Assembly: GCF_003752415.1 (NCBI RefSeq)
Contig: NZ_RKHG01000001.1
Coordinates: forward strand, 992,001-1,056,000
Source of the DNA: Luteococcus japonicus
Lineage (GTDB): Bacteria > Actinomycetota > Actinomycetes > Propionibacteriales > Propionibacteriaceae
DNA length: 64,000 bases
Reading direction: 5' to 3'
The stretch's first letter is position 1. Each line of letters begins with the position of its first letter. This document shows, piece after piece, positions 58,669 to 64,000 of the stretch. The notes under the pieces were generated by a model, which worked only from the letters and a program-made list of their open reading frames with translations, ran no database searches and had not been told where the DNA came from. The position numbers and the translations under genes are program-made.

Positions 58669-59274
58669 TCACTTCGAGTAGAGCTCGACGATCATCTGCT
58701 CCTGGACATCCACGGTGATCTGCTCACGAGTGGGCAGCTGGTGGATCAGGATGCGCATCTTGTTGGGACGCACGTCCATCCAGGCGGGAACCTCGCGCTC
58801 GCCATGGATCTCACGGGCCACCACCAGCGGGTGCAGGTCCATGGACTTCGGGCGGACGTCGATGACGTCGTACTGGCTGACGCGGAAGCTGGGGATGTTC
58901 ACCTTCTGGCCATTGACCAGGAAGTGACCGTGCACCACGAGCTGGCGTGCCTGACGACGGGTCGAGGCGAAGCCGGCGCGGTAGATGACGTTGTCCAGAC
59001 GGCTCTCGAGGATCTGGAGCAGGGCGTCACCCGTCTTGCCGGGCACGCGGTCGGCCTCGGCGTAGTAGCGACGGAACTGCTTCTCCAGCACGCCATAGGC
59101 GTAACGAGCCTTCTGCTTCTCCCTGAGCTGCAGCGAGTACTCGGAGTCCTTGACGCGGCCGCGGCCGTGGACGCCCGGCGGGTAGGGGCGCTTCTCGAAT
59201 GCCTTGTCGTTGCCGACCAGGTCGGTCCCGTAGCGACGGGACTTCTTGGTCATGGGGCCGGTGTAACGGGCCAT
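58669..59274 (-). CDS. rpsD: 30S ribosomal protein S4
   Basis: 201-residue S4: ARYTGPMTKKSRRYGTDLVG at the N-terminus (no zinc-binding Cys, the C- form), then LREKQKARYAYGVLEKQFRR and the S4 RNA-binding domain SRLDNVIYRAGFASTRRQAR, VVHGHFLVNGQKVNIPS. It is part of the rpsM-rpsK-rpsD-rpoA-rplQ operon and one of the first proteins to bind 16S rRNA. The gap to rpsK is 31 bp. Confidence 0.97.
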   Translation of the reverse strand: MARYTGPMTKKSRRYGTDLVGNDKAFEKRPYPPGVHGRGRVKDSEYSLQLREKQKARYAYGVLEKQFRRYYAEADRVPGKTGDALLQILESRLDNVIYRAGFASTRRQARQLVVHGHFLVNGQKVNIPSFRVSQYDVIDVRPKSMDLHPLVVAREIHGEREVPAWMDVRPNKMRILIHQLPTREQITVDVQEQMIVELYSK

Positions 59275-59305
59275 TGTTGATCAGTCCTTTTCTGTGTTCT
59301 CGGGA

Positions 59306-59716
59306 TCAGACGCGACGGCGCTTGGGCGGGCGGCAGCCGTTGTGGGGCACGGGGGTGACGTCGGCAATGGCGCCGACCTCGAGCCCGATGGCTCCCAGCG
59401 AACGGATGGCGGTCTCGCGGCCGGAGCCGGGTCCCTTGACGAAGACGTCCACGCGCTTCATGCCGTGGTCCATCGCACGACGACCAGCGGCCTCAGCGGC
59501 CATCTGGGCGGCGAAGGGGGTCGACTTGCGCGAGCCCTTGAAGCCGACGGTGCCGGCAGAGGCCCACGCAATCACAGCACCGGTGGGATCGGTGATGGCG
59601 ATGATCGTGTTGTTGAACGTGCTCTTGATGTGGGCCTGTCCAGCAACCACATTCTTCTTTTCCTTGCGGCGCACCTTGGTCTTTGCGGCGGCGCCCTTAC
59701 GGCCTGCAGTAGCCAT
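59306..59716 (-). CDS. rpsK: 30S ribosomal protein S11
   Basis: 136-residue S11. The Lys-rich head ([20 protein letters not shown]) is followed by the conserved [40 protein letters not shown] and the C-terminal [17 protein letters not shown]. It sits on the platform of the small subunit. Gaps of 47 bp to rpsM and 31 bp to rpsD are consistent with one operon. Confidence 0.97.
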   Translation of the reverse strand: MATAGRKGAAAKTKVRRKEKKNVVAGQAHIKSTFNNTIIAITDPTGAVIAWASAGTVGFKGSRKSTPFAAQMAAEAAGRRAMDHGMKRVDVFVKGPGSGRETAIRSLGAIGLEVGAIADVTPVPHNGCRPPKRRRV

Positions 59717-59763
59717 GGGTCAGTTTTCTCCTGGAATCTGTCGTGTCTGCACCAACCGGAAGG

Positions 59764-60138
59764 TCAGCGCGCCTTCTTCTTGCCGGCGACGGCCTTCTTC
59801 TTGCCCTTGCGGGTACGAGCGTTGGTGCGGGTGCGCTGGCCGCGAACCGGAAGACCGGAGCGGTGACGACGACCCTGGTAGGTGCCGATCTCGATCTTGC
59901 GACGGATGTCGGCAGCAACCTCGCGGCGGAGGTCACCTTCGGTCTCGTAGTTGGCCGCAATGTGGTCACGCAGGGCAACCAGCTGCTCGTCGGTGAGGGT
60001 GTGGACACGGAGGTCACCGGAAATACCGGTGGCGTCCAGGGTCTCCTTGGCACGGGTCTTGCCGATGCCGAAGATGTAGGTCAGGGCGACCTCGAGACGC
60101 TTTTCGCGCGGGAGGTCGACACCAATGAGGCGTGCCAT
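59764..60138 (-). CDS. rpsM: 30S ribosomal protein S13
   Basis: 124-residue S13: [60 protein letters not shown] and [20 protein letters not shown] with a Lys-rich end. It contacts 5S rRNA and tRNA across the subunit interface. ATG 60138 (MARLIG) is the family start and GGTAACC upstream is a weak ribosome-binding site; an in-frame ATG at 60156 is the alternative. A 335-bp non-coding stretch separates it from rpmJ. Confidence 0.96.
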   Translation of the reverse strand: MARLIGVDLPREKRLEVALTYIFGIGKTRAKETLDATGISGDLRVHTLTDEQLVALRDHIAANYETEGDLRREVAADIRRKIEIGTYQGRRHRSGLPVRGQRTRTNARTRKGKKKAVAGKKKAR

Positions 60139-60473
60139 CAGGCGGTTACCTTTCAATTTCCAGCCCAGTTCCCATTTCTGGGAGCTCCCTCGTTTCCAGC
60201 GAGTTGAGGAGCTTTCGGTCTTGGGCCGCGAAGGTGTGTGGCGTGACGCGTCCCCGATGCCTTGTGGAGTTCCGGTGCGGATCTCCGTCGGGGCCCTGGC
60301 CTTCGCCCAGGGGTGCGACCGGTATTCATCTCCGGCCTTGCGTTCACGTTGTTGATTTGTCTGGCAGGTGGTTCACCGTCGAAACGGTGGGTGACCTTGC
60401 ACCTGCGATGTTCTGCGAGTCACCGCCCATTGCCCGTCGAGCCGGGGCTCTCGGGGCGGCATTGCCTGGCTGG
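60139..60473 (-). other. 335-bp non-coding gap between rpmJ and rpsM
   Basis: rpmJ and rpsM are usually within 100 or so bases in this operon. No gene is found here. The stretch has hairpins, including CACCG-TCGAAA-CGGTG (60376-60391 area) and CCTGG-CCTTCG-CCCAGG (about 60293-60308). It may hold an internal promoter or a leader that binds a ribosomal protein (S4 is the known repressor of this operon in E. coli); neither is proven. Confidence 0.5.
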
Positions 60474-60587
60474 TCAGCCCTGGCGCTGCTTGTGGCGCGG
60501 GTTGTCGCAGATCACCATCACGCGACCGTGCCGGCGAATCACCTTGCACTTGTCGCAGATCTTCTTGACGCTCGGCTGAACCTTCAT
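60474..60587 (-). CDS. rpmJ: 50S ribosomal protein L36
   Basis: 37-residue L36 read by hand from ATG 60587 to TGA 60476-60474: [20 protein letters not shown], then [16 protein letters not shown]. The zinc ligands are the Cys pair CDKC, the later Cys in VICDN and the His in PRHK, so this is the zinc-binding C+ form. It is the second gene of the infA operon, 98 bp after infA. Confidence 0.96.
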
Positions 60588-60685
60588 TCGAGAGTCTCTT
60601 TCGGATCATCGAACCGGTGTGGGCACAGGGCTTCCCCCGGTTCTGTGGTGGATGTGTCTGCTGGGCGACGATGCCGCCCGTCAGA

Positions 60686-60907
60686 TCACTTGTGGCGGTA
60701 GACGATGCGTCCGCGAGTCAGGTCATAGGGGGACAGTTCGACCACGACTCGGTCAGACGGGAGGATGCGAATGTAGTGCTGACGCATCTTGCCGCTGATC
60801 GTGGCGAGCACCTTGTGACCGTTGACCAGCTCGACGCGGAACATCGCGTTGGGCAGGGACTCGACCACGGTTCCCTCAAGCTCGAGGGCTCCCTCTTTCT
60901 TTGCCAT
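60686..60907 (-). CDS. infA: Translation initiation factor IF-1
   Basis: 73-residue IF-1, an S1/OB-fold protein that blocks the A site during initiation: [40 protein letters not shown] and the basic end [12 protein letters not shown]. It starts the infA-rpmJ-rpsM-rpsK-rpsD-rpoA-rplQ cluster. The divergent YciI gene begins 134 bp away, so the promoter of the ribosomal cluster should be in between. Confidence 0.97.
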   Translation of the reverse strand: MAKKEGALELEGTVVESLPNAMFRVELVNGHKVLATISGKMRQHYIRILPSDRVVVELSPYDLTRGRIVYRHK

Positions 60908-61041
60908 GAACTCTCAATCTCTTCGATTGCAGCCCCATCCGGTTGGACATGGGCACGAACGATCGCCTGGACACAGGTGACCGACACACCACTCTACGCC
61001 AGCCGTCCATCGGCACCAAATCCGGCGGCTAGGGTGGATCC

Positions 61042-61332
61042 ATGGCCTACTACAGCGTTGTGTACACCTATGGACCCGACCAGGCGACGCAGGACGAGAA
61101 CCGTCCCCGTCACCGCGCCTTCCTCGGTCAGCTGGCCGAATCCGGGAGCCTTGTGGCCTCCGGCCCGCTGGTGGGCACCAGCCCCGGCCGGGCGCTGCTC
61201 GTGATGCAGGGCGATTCCGCCGACGCGCTGCGCCAGCTGCTCAGCCAGGACCCTTTCCAGAAGCTGGGCCAGGTCGAGGACGTGCAGGTCGACGAGTGGA
61301 ATCCCGTGATCGGCATCCTTTCCGGGAAGTGA
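61042..61332 (+). CDS. YciI family protein
   Basis: 96-residue single-domain protein of the YciI/YCII family (ferredoxin-like fold): YYSVVYTYGPDQATQDENRP, RHRAFLGQLAESGSLVASGP and a final VQVDEWNPVIGILSGK. The conserved His of the family is in RPRHRAFL and the Asp-Glu pair in VDEWNPV. Some relatives are dehydrochlorinases or act with oxygenases; no function can be assigned here. It stands alone, divergent from infA and converging with a decayed gene. Confidence 0.85.
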   Translation: MAYYSVVYTYGPDQATQDENRPRHRAFLGQLAESGSLVASGPLVGTSPGRALLVMQGDSADALRQLLSQDPFQKLGQVEDVQVDEWNPVIGILSGK

Positions 61333-61372
61333 CCTGACCGGCCCGACACCATGGGGCGTCGGGCCGCGGGTC

Positions 61373-62250
61373 TCACCCGCAGTGCAGTTGACGCTCGACG
61401 AGTCGTGCCGTCGCGTCCGGGTCGTCCTGCAGACGTTCGCGCAACCCGTCGTCCTCGAAGGCGCGCAACATGTCCGCCTGCGCGTCCAAACATCCGGTCG
61501 TCGGTCCCCCGCCAGCCCAGCGGCACCCGGACCAGGGCCGAGCGGTTGCGCTCACCCCAGCAGATCGATGTCGGCGCCTCCTGATGGGGAACCAGCCGCA
61601 GGAAACTGGTGGGCACGGTGTTGCCGAAGGCGGTCAGCGCCGGAGCAGCTTCCAACAGCCCGGCGATGGCGCGGCGCGCCGGATCGCTCAGCCCCTCCTC
61701 ACCGGCGAGCAGGTTCACTGCGTCGCGGACCAGACGCAGGTGCACGTGCATCCCCGGGCCGGCCTGACGACCATGATCTTGGGGGCAAAGGTCACCAACA
61801 GGCCGCGCCGATGTGCCACCTCCCGAAGGATCCATTTCGCGACGCCCAGCTGGTCGGCCGCATCCTCCACGGGGGACAGGCAGGAACTCGATCTCCTGCT
61901 GCACCATCTGCCGGTCACCGTCAAGATGTTGCCCACCTCGGCGTGACCGTACTTCACCTGCCCACCGGTGGAGGCGATCAGGGCCAGGGCCTACTGACGC
62001 ACCTCGGCCCACTTCGAGAAGGGTTGCGCTTCGTGGTATACCTCACCCGCTGGAGGTGCTCCTCGGAGTTGATGACGAAGTGGAGTGCCTTCAGCCGCCC
62101 GTCGCCCGCGTCATATCGCAGGGTGAGCATCCCGATCCCCTGCTCCCGCACGTAACGGACCAGGTCCTCGCGGGTGAATTCGGCCTGTGGCTTGCCCAGT
62201 GCCTGGACGATCGGGTTGGGGTTCAGTGCGACGGACGGATGCTGGGACAC
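61373..62250 (-). pseudogene. Glutamine synthetase family pseudogene
   Basis: The N-terminus is intact from GTG 62250 (NPIVQALGKPQAEFTREDLV, IGMLTLRYDAGDGRLKALHF) up to about NSEEHLQRV. After that, pieces lie in different frames: VGNILTVTG, VQQEIEFLPV, DQLGVAKWILREVAHRRGLL, VTFAPKIM, GMHVHLRLVRDAVNLLAGEE, AAPALTAFGNTVPTSFLRLV, PHQEAPTSICWGERNRSALV and the last QADMLRAFEDDGLRERLQDD ending at 61373. The HVHLRL and NTVPTSFLRLVPHQEAPTSI motifs are those of the glutamine synthetase catalytic domain. With at least four frameshifts and much missing middle sequence, it cannot give an active enzyme. Confidence 0.85.
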
Positions 62251-62363
62251 GTGACGCTCCTCGGTCTGGATGACTGTCCATCGATCCCGTCCCGCCACTG
62301 CGACGAAGGGCAATGGCCCGGCCGTGTGAATCTCCGCACACCCGGCGCCCCGTGGGCCCCGGT

Positions 62364-62735
62364 TCAGAGCAGCCCGAAGGCCAGCACCAGCACGATCAAC
62401 ACCGACAGGGCGGTGATAGCCGCGCCCACCTTCAGGGCGAACTGCGCATTCATCCCGGCGGGCGCGAGGTCACCGGGGGCCGTGCTGGTCTGCTGGCGAA
62501 CCATCTCCGGGTCCGAATAGGTCTGCTTGGCGGGCAGGTGCTCGACGACGGGCACCAGCTCCCCCAGTGTCTGGGCTCCGTACAGCTCGTCCAGCAGCGT
62601 CCGGTAGCTGTCGCCGTCGATGTCTCCGCTGGTGAAGGCGTCGTTGAGCCGTTTGGTGAGGTCCTCGCGTTCGGCCTCGTCCACCGGGCGTGCCGGCTGG
62701 CTGCGGTACTTGGAGGAGATCGGAAGGTTGCTCAC
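62364..62735 (-). CDS. DUF1707 membrane protein
   Basis: 123-residue protein. Residues about 1-62 are a DUF1707 (SHOCT-like) domain, VDEAEREDLTKRLNDAFTSG, DIDGDSYRTLLDELYGAQTL, found near the start of many actinobacterial membrane proteins. A polar linker leads to one C-terminal membrane helix, VGAAITALSVLIVLVLAFGLL. Function is not known. The ATG overlaps the stop of the S9 peptidase gene (ATGA). Confidence 0.85.
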   Translation of the reverse strand: MSNLPISSKYRSQPARPVDEAEREDLTKRLNDAFTSGDIDGDSYRTLLDELYGAQTLGELVPVVEHLPAKQTYSDPEMVRQQTSTAPGDLAPAGMNAQFALKVGAAITALSVLIVLVLAFGLL

Positions 62736-64000
62736 TCCTCCACCCTAACGTCCTTCCCGTCCCCCGGACCCTCCCCCACGTCCCCCGAGCCTGTCGAGGG
62801 GAACAGACCGGTGTGGTGGGCGGCGAAGGCCAACAGGTCCGCACACTCGGCCGCCAGCACCGACGGTGGCTTGCTGGCCAGCCCATGCCCGGTCGCCTCC
62901 TCGATCCGCGCGACGACCGGAGCGGCTCCGCCCTGGGCAGCCTGCAGCGCGGCCGCGAACTTGTAGGAGTGCGCGGGCACCACCCGGTCGTCGTGGTCAC
63001 TGGTCAGCACCAGGGTGGCCGGGTAGCTGGTGCCGGGTGTGATGTTGTGCAGCGGAGACCAGGCCAGGATCCGTCCGAAGTCCGCGGCATCGTCGGGATT
63101 GCCGTAGTCACTTGCCCAGGCCCTGCCGACGGTGAACTTGTGGAAGCGCAGGGCGTCGAGCACCCCGACGTGCGGCAGGGCGACGGCGAACAGGTCCGGG
63201 CGCTGGGTCATCACGGCTCCCACCAGCAGGCCCCCATTGCTCTTGCCGTGGACGGCCAACTGCTCCGGCGTGGTGAGCTCCCGGGCGACGAGGTCCTCCG
63301 CGACGGCGATGGCATCGTCGAAGACATTCTGCTTGTGCTCCCGGATCCCCGCCTCGTACCAGCTCCGGCCGAACTCGCCTCCACCCCGGAGATTGGCGAT
63401 GGCCAGCAAGCCCCCGGCGGCCAGCCACCCCGGCCAGGGGGCGCGGTGGTCCAGCTGCACCGGAGTGTTGAATCCGCCGTAGCCGTAGAGGATCGTGGCC
63501 CGTGGCTCGGACAGGTCCAGCCCGTCGGGGACGACGAGGAAGTAGGGGACGCTGGTACCGTCGGCGCTGGTGGCCCGGCGACGCTCCACCCGGAAGCCGG
63601 GCGCAGTCCAGTCCCCCGTCGGCGCCGGGAGCTCGTCCAGCTTCCCGGTGGATGCGGCCAGCCGCCACGCGTGGCTCGGATCGGTCAGGGTGCTGAGCTG
63701 CAGGAAGACCTCGTCGCTGGTGCTGCGGGTATTCACGGACGCCAAGACGCCCGGAGGCAGCTGGACCTGCCCCAGATCACGGGCCCCACCATCCCCCAGA
63801 TCCCAGCGATGCAGCACGCTGCTGGCGTCCTCCAACGAGTGGACCAGCAGGGTCTGTCCGGCGAGCCAGGCACCCACGATGGGCGAAGCCCCTTCCGACA
63901 CCACTTCCCGCAGGTTCCAGTCGCGCTGGTCCACGGCCACGACTCGCCCATGCGGGGCGTCGTCGTCGGTCTGGAAGTACAGCTCCCCGTCTGCGGTGGC
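62732..64000 (-). CDS. Prolyl oligopeptidase family protein (S9), C-terminal part
   Basis: The frame is open from the window edge (64000) to a stop at 62732, giving about 422 C-terminal residues. The first portion is the end of a beta-propeller (VAVDQRDWNLREVVSEGASP, VLHRWDLGDGGARDLGQVQL). The hydrolase domain follows: RATILYGYGGFNTPV, IANLRGGGEFGRSWYEAGIR, nucleophile LAVHGKSNGGLLVGA, the Asp in LTSDHDDRVVPAHSYKF and His in ATGHGLASKP. It cleaves short peptides, most often after proline. The C-terminal end encodes STGSG through a copy of a recurrent TCGACAGGCTC motif. The N-terminus and start are outside the window. Confidence 0.9.
   Translation of the reverse strand, partial: ATADGELYFQTDDDAPHGRVVAVDQRDWNLREVVSEGASPIVGAWLAGQTLLVHSLEDASSVLHRWDLGDGGARDLGQVQLPPGVLASVNTRSTSDEVFLQLSTLTDPSHAWRLAASTGKLDELPAPTGDWTAPGFRVERRRATSADGTSVPYFLVVPDGLDLSEPRATILYGYGGFNTPVQLDHRAPWPGWLAAGGLLAIANLRGGGEFGRSWYEAGIREHKQNVFDDAIAVAEDLVARELTTPEQLAVHGKSNGGLLVGAVMTQRPDLFAVALPHVGVLDALRFHKFTVGRAWASDYGNPDDAADFGRILAWSPLHNITPGTSYPATLVLTSDHDDRVVPAHSYKFAAALQAAQGGAAPVVARIEEATGHGLASKPPSVLAAECADLLAFAAHHTGLFPSTGSGDVGEGPGDGKDVRVEE

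Overview
The window is chromosomal DNA of a high-GC Gram-positive bacterium, an actinomycete and most likely a member of the Propionibacteriales/Propionibacteriaceae. The phylum call rests on an actinobacterial GroEL with a His-rich tail under CIRCE control, GuaB3 next to GuaB, an RpfB-type resuscitation factor, PspC proteins, a short actinobacterial cobalamin riboswitch, and the order infA-rpmJ-rpsM-rpsK-rpsD-rpoA-rplQ ... rplM-rpsI-glmM ... glmS-acpS-nnr ... tsaE-tsaB-rimI-tsaD ... groES-groEL ... guaB-guaB3-guaA, all on the minus strand. The family-level placement is inference.

Layout. 1-7.3 kb: a divergent pair of PspC-domain membrane proteins, guaA, cysK, a secreted S33 peptidase, a small membrane protein with its own winged-helix regulator and repeated operator, and chorismate mutase. 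7.3-18.3 kb: guaB3, guaB, the mannitol operon mtlA-mtlD, groES-groEL, a lipoprotein gene broken by one in-frame amber codon, a THUMP-like methyltransferase and a NUDIX hydrolase. 18.4-32.7 kb: a secreted protein, a two-component system, a fused pabB-pabC, the t6A tRNA-modification genes (tsaD, tsaB, and tsaE fused to an acetyltransferase) with rimI, a DEAD-box helicase with a very long Arg/Asp-rich N-terminus, a GT4 glycosyltransferase, nnrE-nnrD, acpS and a TPR-like protein. 32.7-42.7 kb: glmS and glmM (cell-wall UDP-GlcNAc supply) flank coaA, an M15 peptidase and a lipoprotein; then rpsI, rplM and treZ.

42.8-56.7 kb is the least conserved part, lying between rplM and rplQ, which are usually close together. 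It holds a GH125 mannosidase, a decayed gene, a MOSC protein, an EF-G-like GTPase, trmB, truA, an RsmC-like methyltransferase, a cobalamin riboswitch driving a membrane-anchored protein that resembles the DUF4430/transcobalamin C-terminal fold, a broken ABC exporter, sodA, rpfB, a transglutaminase-like protein without an obvious catalytic Cys, and a second GT4 enzyme. 56.7-60.9 kb is the end of the ribosomal protein/rpoA cluster, with L17 carrying a 'sunset'-like C-terminal domain and a 335-bp non-coding gap between rpmJ and rpsM. 61-64 kb has a YciI protein, a glutamine-synthetase-family pseudogene, a DUF1707 membrane protein and the C-terminal part of an S9 prolyl oligopeptidase.

The most interesting items are the riboswitch-controlled transcobalamin-like surface protein, the 29-bp-arm palindrome at 38.14 kb, the L17-sunset fusion, the repeated operator at 5.9 kb, and the unusual number of decayed genes (at least five) in otherwise housekeeping DNA. 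No rRNA, tRNA, CRISPR, insertion sequence or phage gene was recognised.
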